Position numbers and translations under genes: made by a program. From Saccopteryx bilineata (lineage: Eukaryota; Chordata; Mammalia; Chiroptera; Emballonuridae): DNA of 64,000 nucleotides. Shown piece by piece: positions 23,549 to 33,585 of this stretch (position 1 is its first letter; every line of letters begins with the position of its first letter). Location: positions 275,914,482 to 275,978,481 of the forward strand of contig NC_089490.1 of assembly GCF_036850765.1 (NCBI RefSeq). The letters run 5' to 3'. Under the pieces are notes generated by a model that had not been told where the DNA came from, made no database searches, and was given only the letters and a program-made list of their open reading frames with translations.

Positions 23549-23967
23549 TGACAGGTCTGAGAAGGAGCCAAAGAAAGGACAAGATTGATAATGTAAACAT
23601 CAATTCAGTAGTAGGGTTTTAACTTATATATATTGTTGATTATGAAGATGACAAGTGTTAAGATCTTGCTATTAAGGAGGAAAACCATGGTTCTCATGTT
23701 TAGATTTCAATGTTTTAAAGATACAATAAAGTAAAGCATAGCAGTGCTACCTTCTACATTTATATACTCTTAAAATTTTTGAGATAAGTAGAGTTTGGAG
23801 AAATTCACATCTGCTATTGTGTTTTCAACTTAACAGTAACACAATATTAAGATAACAAGAGTCATCATTACATTTATAACAAATGTCATTACCCTCTCAG
23901 TAACTCATCTGTGTTGGAAATGTTGCATGGGTCTCTATGCTCAGGTAGGTCACTTTTTTTTTTTTTT
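23545..23967. other. Intergenic, nothing recognised
   Basis: No supported feature. A T run at 23953-23967 adjoins the L1 target site. Confidence 0.5.
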
Positions 23968-23983
23968 AAAAATAGGTGGCAGC

Positions 23984-25094
23984 CATATATATAGTCAAAT
24001 AATTTTTGATAAAGGGGCCAACAACACACAATGGAGAAAAGAAAGCCTCTTCAATAAATGGTGCTGGGAAAACTGGAAAGCCACATGCAAAAGAATGAAA
24101 CTGGACTACAGTCTCTCCCCCTGTACAAAAATTAACTCAAAATGGATCAAAGATCTAAACATAAGACCTGAAACAATTAAGTACATAGAAGAAGATATAG
24201 GTACTCAACTCATGGACCTGGGTTTTAAAGAGCATTTTATGAATTTGACTCCAATGGCAAGAGAAGTGAAGGCAAAAATTAATGAATGGGACTACATCAG
24301 ACTAAGAAGTTTTTGCTCAGCAAGAGAAACTGATATAAAAATAAACAGAAAGCCAACTAAATGGGAAATGATATTTTCAAACAACAGCTCAGATAAAGGC
24401 CTAATATCCAAAATATACAAAGAACTCATAAAACTCAACAACAAACAAACAAACAATCCAATAAAAAAATGGGAAGAGGATATGAATAGACACTTCTCCC
24501 AGGAAGAAATACAAATGGCCAACAGATATATGAAAAGATGCTCATCTTCTTTAGCTATTAGAGAAATGCAAATCAAAACGGCAATGAGATACCACCTCAC
24601 ACCTGTTCGATTAGCTGTTATTAGCAAGTCAGGTAATAGCAAGTGTTGGAGAGGCTGTGGAGAAAAAGGAACCCTCATACACTGTTGGTAGGAATGTAAA
24701 GTAGTACAACCATTATGGGAGAAAGTATGGTGGTTCCTCAAAAAACTGAAAATAGAACTACCTTATGACCCAGCAATCCCTCTACTGGGTATATATCCCC
24801 AAAACTCAGAAACATTGATACGTAAAGATACGTAAATAAAAATGCAGCCCCATGTTTATTGCAGCATTGTTCACAGTGGCCAGGACATGGAAACAACCAA
24901 AAAGCCCATCAATAGATGACTGGATAAAGAAGATGTGGCACATATACACTATGGAATACTACTCAGCCATAAGAAATGATGACATCGGAACATTTACAGC
25001 AAAATGGTGGGATCTTGATAACATGATACGAAGCGAAATAAGTAAATCAGAAAAAAACAGGAACTGTATTATTCCATACGTAGGTGGGACATAA
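23984..25094 (+). pseudogene. L1 ORF2 C-terminal fragment, disabled
   Basis: The frame encodes the region downstream of the reverse transcriptase and reaches the Cys-rich C-terminal domain. Endonuclease and RT catalytic segments are absent because of 5' truncation. Relative to the copy at 52.4 kb, a Trp codon in the Cys-rich motif is TAG here (24689-24691). Further on, a tandem 10-bp duplication of GATACGTAAA (24817-24826 and 24827-24836) shifts the frame, and the final section is open again at 24852-25094. No functional protein is expected. Confidence 0.93.
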
Positions 25095-25340
25095 TAGTGA
25101 AACTAAGAGACATTGATAAGAGTGTGGTGGTTACGGGAGGGAGGGGGGAATGGGAGAGGGATAGGGGGTGGGGAGGGGCACAAAGAAAACAAGATAGAAG
25201 GTGACAGAGGACAATCTGACTTTGGGTGGTGGGTATGCAACATAATTGAACGACAAGATACCCTGGACTTGTTATCTTTGAATATATGTATCCTGATTTA
25301 TTGATGTCACCCCATTAAAAAAATAAAATTATAAAAAAAA
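23984..25340 (+). mobile_element. Young L1, 5'-truncated
   Basis: The element carries the last part of ORF2, a G-rich 3' UTR tract (25135-25179), the end phrase TTGATGTCACCCCATTAAAA and a poly-A tail. A 16-bp TSD, AAAAATAGGTGGCAGC, lies at 23968-23983 and 25341-25356, so this was a target-primed reverse transcription insertion that stopped early. It is almost identical to the 3' portion of the L1 at 52.4-54.4 kb, so the insertion is recent. Confidence 0.95.
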
Positions 25341-25356
25341 AAAAATAGGTGGCAGC

Positions 25357-25970
25357 TTTATGATTATCTCCCAATTGAATAAATTTTGTTTATAAATTAA
25401 CCTATCTTCTGGAATTGTAAAGGACATGTTTCACAAGAGAGCTCAAACAGATTTTTAAAAGGAGTTTGATTTTAAGTTGCCAAGAAAAATGAGCATCTTG
25501 GAAGTAGACTAGCAATTCACCCAGTGTTGACATTTATGGAAGTGAGGCTACAGAGACTTTTAAAACTATTTTTTTAAAAAAAATCTTTGCTTTCAATTCT
25601 AACTTAAGTCAAAATGGCAATTAGACATCTGACCTGAATTCATTTTCTGGAATGAGGTGAAGTGATATGACTCTATTGGGTCAACTTTTACGAAAGAGAA
25701 CATTCTTCTGCAGCGCGGCTCTCTGTTTCTGACTCAGGCTGCACTGATTATATTTGGGTCTAAGAAATGGTTAATAGACCACTCTGTCTCTATTAACTTG
25801 TCAAAAATTATAAATGAGTGATAACTACTTCTGATGAAATGCTAGTATCTATTTCCTATACCTTGCTATAGGCAATAGATTGGTAAACTATATATTTATG
25901 GGAAGCAACTGGTTAGTTTAATCAAAATCTGTCCATAGATCTTTACAAGAAAAGAGAGAGAAACAACAGT
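25357..25970. other. Intergenic, nothing recognised
   Basis: AT-rich with no supported feature. Confidence 0.5.
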
Positions 25971-25986
25971 AAAAAGTATTTTTTGA

Positions 25987-26085
25987 GGCCCTGGCCAGTT
26001 GGCTCACCGGTGGAGCGTCGGCCTGGCATGCGGGGGACCCGGGTTCGATTCCCGGCCAGGGCACTTAAGAAAAAAAAAAGAAAAA
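25987..26085 (+). mobile_element. Head-only SINE (tRNA-like plus A tail)
   Basis: A 75-nt tRNA-like unit (25988-26062) is followed directly by ACTTAAG and an A-rich tail. GCCCTGGCC at its start pairs fully with GGCCAGGGC at its end, forming an acceptor-like stem. An A-box-like TTGGCTCACCGGTGG and a perfect B box GGTTCGATTCC are present. The body found in the other SINE A copies is absent. A perfect 16-bp TSD, AAAAAGTATTTTTTGA, lies at 25971-25986 and 26086-26101. It could be an independent short SINE subfamily, a truncated SINE A transcript, or a retroposed tRNA-like RNA. Confidence 0.93.
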
Positions 26086-26101
26086 AAAAAGTATTTTTTG
26101 A

Positions 26102-27419
26102 CATGCAATTAAAATTGTAGAAACAAAATATAAACAAAAACAGGGAAGTGGAAAATGAAATATAGTATATTATTTTCATAGAATATTAAACAAATATGAA
26201 AATGGTAATTATGAAGTATAAATAGTAACATAAGGGAAAACATTTTATTTTATGATGTAATAGTAAGTAAAAAAAAAAGATACAGAATTTTACCTAGCTA
26301 GACATAGCTATAGCTATGCTGGCAAAGCAGATTTCATTAATGTCATTAGTATTTATGCTACAAATGATTATAATAACAGTAGAGTAAGGAGTAATTAATG
26401 CACACCCAAGATTAGGGAAAACCCACGAGCCCACCCAGGAATCAAACAAGATTCCTAGAGGGTGTGTAAGGCAGAAAGCTTCCTGGCACGGCATGCCTCT
26501 TATCAAGGTTTGAGGTTTCAGTACTTTAATCCCTTTTATTTTTCCTCACATTTAAAAATATCTGAAGAGAGAAATAAAACTATTAATAATAGAAATATGA
26601 TAGTTATATATTTAGAAGCCATAAAGTGTTAAAAACAAGGCAATAAGCTCAAAATAAAGCCCTTTATGGTTACCCCATGTCTCCAAACTAAGACTTTGAT
26701 ACAGTTTCAGCTTTTCCAGAAATGAAATCTTAAACCAGCCAATCAGGAAGCATCTAATCAGCACTAGTTAAGTATAATGCCTGATAGGACCCTGCAATCC
26801 CATAAAGTAATGTGAACTTGTAAGAACCAATTTATTTTTTTGTCTAGTATAACTTCCTTGTTCCCATTTCTTTCTGTGTATAAAAGTCTGATGTTTTGTA
26901 CAGTTCCTCAGAGTTCCTTTCTGTCTGTTAGATTGGATACTGCTTGATTCACGAATCATTGATTAAAGCCAATAAGATCTTTAAAATTTACTCAGTTGAA
27001 TTTTGTTTTTTAACAATAAGATGAAACACATTTTTTTCAGATCTAGAAGACTAGTGTTTCTCATTCTGCATGACAAAACCCACTCATACAGATGACCTGG
27101 AAACAAATGTAGAGGATCTTATCCACAGAGATACCATCATGGATGCCCCCCCCGCCCTTTGTGCTCAAACAGAGATTGTTTGCAATTTAGTAGGTGAGTG
27201 TATTTATGCTTAAACAAATCAGTTCAGAATTTCTGCAGCTGAAATCTATACTTCAAGCTACACATCTTTGGAGTATATATATAGTATTTAACTCACATTT
27301 ACTTGAAAAAGATTTCAGTTTATATTTATGAACAACCCAAGTTTACTTTTACATAAAGACATGAGGAGACTAAAAAAAGGAAAAAAAAAGAATATAGGAA
27401 GCTTAAAAATAAACAATGC
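26102..27419. other. Intergenic, AT-rich, nothing recognised
   Basis: No supported feature. A short C run occurs at 27147-27157. Confidence 0.5.
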
Positions 27420-27485
27420 AAAAAATATATATTATATGTAAAAAGAAAGCCAAAAAAATATATATTATATGTAAAAAGAAAGCCA
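27420..27485. repeat. Perfect 33-bp tandem duplication
   Basis: Two identical 33-bp units, each seven A followed by TATATATTATATGTAAAAAG and AAAGCC, stand head to tail at 27420-27452 and 27453-27485. Confidence 0.95.
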
Positions 27486-27769
27486 GTGTACCAATTGCAA
27501 TATCACATAATGATAAAACAATTTCAGTGAACTACATACATGATGAAAGAAAGATAGGGATTTTGCATATAGAGTTAAGGAGCTAATCAAAACTGATCAT
27601 TGTTTCTGCTTGATGTAAAGAATCAAGGAGATAAAGATCATGAACCCATTGAAACCTAATAATATGGCCTCAGAATGTATAAGAACCAGTGCAGTCATAG
27701 GAAAGAATTAATAATTGTGCACTTGTAGTTACAGTTAACAACTTTTATTTTAATGTGGTAGATTGAGTT

Positions 27770-28490
27770 AAATCTGTCATCATTAAATAAATTAAAAACC
27801 CTAAATCAAAACTAATAAGAAAAACAAACAAACAAAAAACAGTTGAGCTGAACAACAAAATCAAAACCCGTTTCTTCGAAAGGATTTTTTTAGTAATTAT
27901 TATTATTTATTTAGAAATGAAATTTAATGGGGCAACATTGATCAATAAGAGTTCATAGTTTTCAGGTAAAGATGTCTAGGATTTAACATAGACAAAGCTC
28001 TGGCAAAACTGATCAAAGAATAAAAAAGACTGTACAAACAAAAAGTGTGCTGAATGAATGAGGAAGAGGAAATAATTCTCAATGTGTTCTGAGAGGCTGT
28101 GGCAAAAATTTGAGCTTTCCTGCTCATCTGCTAGACATGACTACTGACACAATTATTTTGAAAAGCAACCTAGCAGTGTTCAGTGAAACTGAGTATACAG
28201 ATGTCATATAACTCAGCAATTGCACTGTTCCTGTTATCTTCCCTGAGAAACCTGCCCAAGGGTCCAAGGTGATATGAATATGGTAGCCAAGAATCAAAGG
28301 CAGTGTAGATGCTCAACAATAGGGGATGAATAAATAGGGCAGCATGCAAAACAGAAACAGAAGGAAGAAGTATATCCTTGCATGGCAGCAGGAACTAATG
28401 TTGCTGTAAAAATAGCAATGCAGAGATGAGATTCATTGCATAATTACCATGGAAATAAATTTAAAAGTACATACACAACCAACAGAAATA
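27770..28490 (+). mobile_element. Old L1 (L1ME-like) ORF2 relic
   Basis: Decayed ORF2-like text appears as AAACCCGTTTCTTCGAAAGG, then CTCTGGCAAAACTGATCAAA, and further on GCTCAACAATAGGGGATGAA. No frame survives. A short younger L1 3' end lies inside it at about 27883-27975. Confidence 0.65.
27883..27975 (-). mobile_element. L1 3' end fragment nested in older L1
   Basis: GAAATTTAATGGGGCAACAT with TTGATCAATAAGAG is the antisense L1 3' end, comparable to the start of the copy at 62.4 kb. The host L1 reads on at either side, and AGGATTT occurs at both junctions (27880-27886 and about 27977-27983), a possible short TSD. Confidence 0.65.
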
Positions 28491-28519
28491 CTATACCCAT
28501 GGCTTGTATTGTATGGTGA

Positions 28520-28880
28520 TTGTATGGCCTGTAGTCGCAGCTGTCCTGGCCATTCACATGCAGATTCTCATTGAATTCGGACAGAGGGTAAAGATGAGGA
28601 AGGAGACCCCCCTTTAAATAAGAGGCTTCAAGGATATTTTATAATTTAGGCCAAGCGTTCAGAGAGAGTTTGTAAATATGATTCTTTTGTGTGTAATTTA
28701 TAAAATCTCAAGATGGCTGATCATATTCCTGCTTAGGAAGGGCTGTTACAATGAAAATAAAGAGGTTTTTCATACTGAGAAGGTTTTGAATAGAATGAGG
28801 AAGGAGGTTTGGACCCCTTTCCTTCTATACACCTGGGTGAAAGAAGGTAAAACAGTCAGGAATATAGGAAGGGGAAGGGA
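28520..28880. mobile_element. ERV-like fragment, mixed orientation
   Basis: 28535-28592 (CATTCACATGCAGATTCTCA, GAATTCGGACAGAGGGTAAA) is a diverged antisense relative of the segments at 30.44-30.52 and, inverted, 31.99-32.07 kb. From 28710 to 28800 the order AAGATGGC, GCTTAGGAAGGGCTGTTAC, GAGAAGGTTTTGAA parallels the sense LTR-like unit at 31.6 kb. It therefore looks rearranged. No coding content. Confidence 0.5.
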
Positions 28881-28881
28881 G

Positions 28882-29187
28882 ACTTGAGTAGCCCTTCCCT
28901 CTCCCCCTTTCTTTCTCCTTAATGGGCGATTTACAAATGATTATATTCTGGCATCCTGTAATCCCCCTCCCATCCTGAAATCATGTAATTAATGACAAAG
29001 TAATCATGAGACTCATGAATGTGAACTTATGTTCTGTAAAGGGTATATAAGATGTAAGAAATCTAAGTTCGGGTATCACGTGTTTATGGAGCTATAGCCC
29101 CTTGTGCACTGCCAGCTTAATAAATTCTCTTTTTTCTTCTTATAAGTTGTATGACTGTCAATCCTCCGAGGTTTGCTCTCCTGCAAC
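28882..29187 (+). mobile_element. ERV-like LTR, sense
   Basis: A TATA-like TATATAAG at about 29044, a polyadenylation signal AATAAA near 29120 followed by TTCTCTTTTTTCTTC, and an end near CTCTCCTGCAACA give the layout of U3, R and U5 of an LTR. The left limit (TGAGTAGCCC) is a guess. It runs tail to tail into the antisense unit to its right. It is an old non-coding retroviral relic. Confidence 0.55.
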
Positions 29188-29690
29188 AAAGAAACAGTGG
29201 ATCCAAAAAATGGTGGACCATTCCTTTATTAAAGTCTCAAACCGGCAGATGAGCAAACACACAGGGCTCCCAAAGCCACTGACACATTCTCCGGTTCCAC
29301 AACCAGGAGAATCTTCTCTGGTTTCTCCTAGAATTAAAGGCTCCACCAGTCTTAGCTGAGCTTGCAAAACCCCTCACCTCTTGTTCCCCATCTGCACACC
29401 TTCTCTGCACAAACTGGCTTCTTCTTCAGCACTCTGCATTCTCTTTGCTCTCCTGCAAAACATGGCTTCTCTCCTCCTTCTTCTCTCTCTTTTCAAAACT
29501 TTCTGGTATGAAAACCTGTCCTCCAGCAAACATTAGCAAAACAATGGCCCCTTCCAAGCAGGAATGCAATTTGCAATTTCAAAGACCACATATACCTGGT
29601 GCTGCCCAGCCCCCAATGCAAACTATAAGTAAGTAAACATAAAAATCATATTTTACTAACTTATTTGACCAACAGTGATGCATAGGAGGT
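29188..29690 (-). mobile_element. ERV-like LTR, antisense
   Basis: Read on the minus strand this closely follows the sense unit at 31.5-32.0 kb: a start like TGTTGGTCAAATAA, AGTTTGCATTGGGGGCTGGG, AGTTTTGAAAAGAG, GAGAAGATTCTCCTGGTTGT, GAGACTTTAATAAAGGAATG and CCACTGTTTCTTTG. The antisense polyadenylation signal is TTTATT at 29225-29230. Coding content is absent. Confidence 0.7.
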
Positions 29691-29892
29691 GAGTTGAAAG
29701 AATATTTAGTAAATAGCAGTGGCTCTCATGCCAGGGAGGGAGGTCAAGGAATGTGATCAGGAATTGGATCAGAGGTGAACAATTATGTTAGAAGTAAACC
29801 AGTGTTCTCCCATTGATGCTAAAGTCATAACATATAATTAACTCATTTCTTTAATCCTCAGAGACATCTTCGAAAAAAAGGAAAGAAAAGAA

Positions 29893-29960
29893 GGAAGGAA
29901 GGAAGGAAGGAAGGAAGGAAGGAAGGAAGGAAGGAAGGAAGGAAGGAAGGAAGGAAGGAA
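29893..29960. repeat. (GGAA)17 microsatellite
   Basis: Seventeen uninterrupted GGAA units, preceded by GAAAGAAAAGAA. Confidence 0.98.
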
Positions 29961-30099
29961 GCTGCTCCTTTCCCTGAATATGTAACTATTGTTTTGCATT
30001 ATTGCCACACTTAGGCAATAATACTTAAGAATATGAACTAGAAGGAATGCCATATTTCTGATTCTTTCTCCCTGCATATTGATTAATAAAGTCCAAATA

Positions 30100-30420
30100 C
30101 TAAGAGCTAACATTTGTACAGTACTTCTTGTTTGCTCAAAAATATCTCTATGGAAATGATTTGCAAACTCTAGACTTACTATCTGGGAGATGGCTTGAGA
30201 TGTGAATCCCAACCATTGGGTTGTAGATCTTTTTTGTTTTCTTCAAATAAATCTGATCTTTAAAGTTAAAAAAAAAAAGTCCCATAGATTATGTCACGTG
30301 ATCTTTGCAGTAACTCTGCTAGGCAGGTCAGGTGGAATTAGTTAAGCTCTTTTGAGAGAGGCCTTGAGTCTCGGGGGCGGTAAAGTATTTACCCAAAGCC
30401 ACACGTTCTCCTTTTTTCTT
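30100..30420 (-). mobile_element. MIR SINE, antisense, possibly split
   Basis: TAAGAGCTAACATTTGTACA (30100 on) resembles the 3' part of MIR reversed, and GTGATCTTTGCAGTAACTCT with TACCCAAAGCCACACG (30298-30405) resembles its core. The text between about 30137 and 30281 does not fit MIR and ends in AATAAA plus poly-A, so it may be an insertion. Confidence 0.55.
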
Positions 30421-30429
30421 CCACGTGAC

Positions 30430-30990
30430 CCCTGTAAAGCCAGTAGCCACGGCCACCATCACAGCCACCTGGCCCATGCAGGTTCACATTTGATTCGGAC
30501 AGTCGGTAATGAAACAACGGAGCCAAGAACTGGTGAGCCATAACCTACCTTCCACCCAGCAAGCAAGTAAAAACACACACTGGGCTCCAAAACCCACTCA
30601 TTCAGTGCTCACAGAGCCACTTACTTATCCGAGTTTCCTAGAATCAAATTTCTACTTCACTAGCCTTATTCACCTCTGTTCTCCATCTCCTTCTGTCTGC
30701 ACAAATTCTGCACAAACTGGCTTCTCTTTCAGCACCCTGCCATCTTGTCTGCTTCTCCTCTCCTCCACATGGCCTTTCTCTGCTCTCCTTTCTCTGCTCT
30801 CTCCTCCTAGAATGTAATCCCTCTTCTTCCGGAACAACATGATCTCTCTTCCTTTCAAAACCTTTTGGCACAAAAGCCCTCCCACAACACACATTAATAC
30901 AATCACGCCCAGCCCAAGCAATCATCTGGGCAACGGGCTTCCCGTGGGCAGCGCCATCTTTAACAAAGTGAGCATAGTATATTTTATCTG
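30430..30990 (-). mobile_element. ERV-like LTR with adjoining internal piece, antisense
   Basis: Minus-strand text from right to left reads AAGATGGCGCTGCCCACGGG, CCAAAAGGTTTTGAAAGGAA, AAGAGAAGCCAGTTTGTGC, then GGCTCCGTTGTTTCATTACC and GACTGTCCGAATC. The right-hand half matches the LTR-like units at 29.2-29.7 and 31.5-32.0 kb, and the left-hand 100 bp matches the stretch beyond the LTR end at 31.99-32.08 kb. The polyadenylation signal is degraded. Confidence 0.65.
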
Positions 30991-31518
30991 CCCAACAACC
31001 TTCCTGTATCCTAGCATGTTGACGCAAATAGTAGAATTCAGTGTTTGTGCTTTGAATTCATCCAAGACTTCAGACTTCACTTCTTTGCAGCAAACTGATT
31101 CTCCTTTATGTAAGATATTTCTTCCTGTCACCTTCTGTATATTTATTTGCACATTTACCTGTAAATAGTATTGGTTGGGTGTGTGAGTTGTATTCAAATA
31201 GGAATTGTTTAAGAAATTACTTTCTATGTGTTTTTTTGCTAGTTAGTGAGCCGCCTGGGTCTCAGTCTTTTCATTTGCAAAACAAGGGGTTGAGCTCTTT
31301 AAGGTACCTCTTCTAGTTCTTTTTTCCTATGAATCTTAGAATGCAATCTTAAAGTACACTGAGTTTGGCTTCTTTCCTTATTTGCTAGCCTGCAAACATT
31401 CTCAGAGTTCTCCAGTCACCCGTTGCTTCTGCATTGTTATCATTTAATGTAAAAACAGCATGGTTCAGAAAGAACAAAAGACTTCTTGAAAAGCAATCTT
31501 CAAATTGTATTGGATTTT
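30991..31518. other. Intergenic, nothing recognised
   Basis: Lies between two inverted LTR-like units. No retroviral gene remnant could be recognised. Confidence 0.5.
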
Positions 31519-32080
31519 TGTTGGTCAAATAAATTTGTAAAATATGATTTTTATGTTTGCTCGCTTATAGTTTGCACTGGGGATGGGCAGCGCCAGGTAT
31601 CTGTGTTCAATGAAATTGCAAATTACCTTCCTGCTTGGGAAGGGCTATTGTCTTGCTAATGTGTGCTGGAGGAGAGGTTTTTGGCCAAAAAGTTTTGAAA
31701 AGGACAGAAGAGGAAGAATAGAGAAACCACGTTACAGAGTGAGAACAGAGAGAATGAAGGTGCGCAGATGGGGACCAGAGGTGATGGGCTTTTGTGAGCT
31801 CTGCTGAGAATGGTGAGGCCTTTGATTCTAGGAGAAACCAGGGAAGATTCTCCTGGTTGTGGAATCGGAGAATGCGTCAGTGGCTTTGTGAACTCTGACT
31901 GAATGAAGAGGGAAGTTTTTTCCCTGTGTGTGTTGCTTGTTGGCTAGTGTGAGACTTTAATAAAGGCATGGCCCACCAATTTTTGGCTCCACTGTTTCTT
32001 TACTGTCTGCCCAAATCCAATAGGAACCTGCATGTGCATGACCATGACGGTGGCAACTACTGGCCATACAGTTTTCTTAA
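31519..32080 (+). mobile_element. ERV-like LTR with adjoining internal piece, sense
   Basis: Starts near TGTTGGTCAAATAA. It runs through GGGATGGGCAGCGCCAGG, AAAGTTTTGAAAAGGACAG and GATTCTCCTGGTTGTGGAAT to the polyadenylation signal AATAAA at 31959-31964, with a U5-like end around CCACTGTTTCTTTACTG. About 80 bp more is shared with the unit at 30.44-30.54 kb. I see no gag, pol or env remnant downstream. Confidence 0.7.
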
Positions 32081-32460
32081 ACAATTTCTCTTGTGCCTGG
32101 GGACTGATACACAGAACTACATAAATGGCAGTAGGGTTTTTGGTAAGAGTTTGTCTGGAGGTGGCATGTCTTGCTCTGCTCTTGGCCTTGGGGAGCAGGA
32201 AAGTAAGCTGGTGGCCATAGGTGCCCATTCTGGGATACACTGCTAGTTCTGTGGGACAATGTACAAGACATGCTGTTTGGGGACATATACCATTGCTTTT
32301 TCTTAATTTCACTGAAAGTTCTGCTTGAAAATGAAAATGAAACAAATTTAGAGGCAAACCCAACCTTCACCTCAATTAAAATGCTGCTGATTTATTAGGT
32401 GTTTTACAGTACAATGGAATATTCACATGAAAATGTGAGGTGTGCTTTAAAGAGAAGCTA
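32081..32460. other. Intergenic, nothing recognised
   Basis: No supported feature. Confidence 0.5.
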
Positions 32461-32461
32461 G

Positions 32462-32838
32462 CGCCCTGGCCGCTTGGCTCAGTGGTAGAGAGTCAGCCTG
32501 GCGTGCAGGAGTCCCAGGTTCGATTCCCGGCCAGGGCACACAGGAGAAGCGCCCATCTGCTTCTCCACCCCTCCCCCTCTCCTTCCTTTCTGTCTCTTCC
32601 CCTCCCGCAGCCGAGGCTCCATTGGAGCAAAGTTGGCCCGGGTGCTGAGGATGGCTCCATGGCTTCTGCCTCAGGTGCTAGAATGGCTCTGGTTGCAGCA
32701 GAGTAATGCCCCAGATGGGCAGAGCATTGCCCTCTGGTGGGCATGCCGGGTGGATCCCGGCCGGGTGCATGCGAGAGTCTGTCTGACTGCTTCCCCATTT
32801 CCAATTTCAGAAAAAAAAATAAATAAATAAATAAATGC
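32462..32838 (+). mobile_element. SINE type A, sense
   Basis: Head GCCCTGGCCGCTTGGCTCAG, B box GGTTCGATTCC, full body, and tail AAAAAAAATAAATAAATAAA. It has only one copy of the internal unit (GGGCAGAGCATTGCCCTCTG). The TSD is short or blurred (GCTAGC both sides, 32457-32462 and near 32837). Confidence 0.92.
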
Positions 32839-33117
32839 TAGCATTTTGATAATAAACAACAAAAATAAAGGCAATATGTCATAAACAATCTTTAATTTAT
32901 GTGAACCCAAAACCAATTTGTGCCATATTAGTATCTATTTTTCTGTTCACCCTGGAGGATATTATCTTTCTATTAAGATATAACTGAGCATTTTTGAGCG
33001 GGCTTCTCTGGAAGGAATTATGGTGCAGCCAGGAACTTCTCAAGGAGTTCAGAATGAGCCAACCTCTTGCAAGAAGCAGGTAGTTTTCAGACTATGGGGA
33101 GTTTAAGTGATGCTAAC

Positions 33118-33325
33118 ATAGATTGGGCTTGAGTCCCGGCAGTTCTAATTATTGGCTGTGTGACCTTGAACAAGTAAATAACTTTCCTAGTTTTAGATTT
33201 TCTCATCTAAAAATGAGCATAATGTTGGCACCTTCTTCATAGAGATGTTGTGAGAATTAAATTGGTGAGTATCTGTAAAGCATTTAGAACAAGGCTCAGC
33301 ATAGAGTAAGTACTTGATTAGTATA
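33118..33325 (+). mobile_element. MIR SINE, sense
   Basis: GGGCTTGAGTCCCGGCAG, TTGGCTGTGTGACCTTGAAC, TAGATTTTCTCATCTAAAAA, TGTTGTGAGAATTAAATTGG and AGAACAAGGCTCAGCATAGA follow MIR from head through core to 3' end. Confidence 0.9.
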
Positions 33326-33419
33326 AGCCATAACACTTTTTTGTTATTTTTACTATTATTCACCAAAAACTATTATTCCATGTTTTAGCAGGGTTGAGAG
33401 AGCAAGGAAATGGGTTATA

Positions 33420-33585
33420 TAAATCATGGCATATTCTCATTTAGATGCATGTATCAATTTGCTGAGAATTTTGTTTGTTTTGCCAAGTAGTTTTCCATTG
33501 TATGGATGTACCACAATTTGTTTATCTATTTAGCAGTTGTAAGATATTCAAGTTTTTGACAATTATGAATTTAAGACACTTATTT
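33420..33585 (-). mobile_element. Old L1 fragment, antisense
   Basis: GTTTTCCATTGTATGGATGT and ACCACAATTTGTTTATCTAT are the antisense of the L1 ORF2 C-terminal coding region. Decayed. Confidence 0.6.

Noticed and set aside
25988..26062. Possible functional tRNA gene
   Set aside because: It has A and B boxes and an acceptor-like stem, but it belongs to the SINE A head family, is followed by an A tail rather than a T-run terminator, and is flanked by a retroposition TSD.
29838..30212. 124-codon minus-strand frame with an LPSF repeat
   Set aside because: The repeat is the translation of the (GGAA)17 microsatellite.
28678..32370. Retroviral coding remnants in frames between the LTR-like units
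   Set aside because: The short frames fall inside LTR-like sequence or in unmatched DNA, and none shows protease, RT, integrase or envelope motifs.
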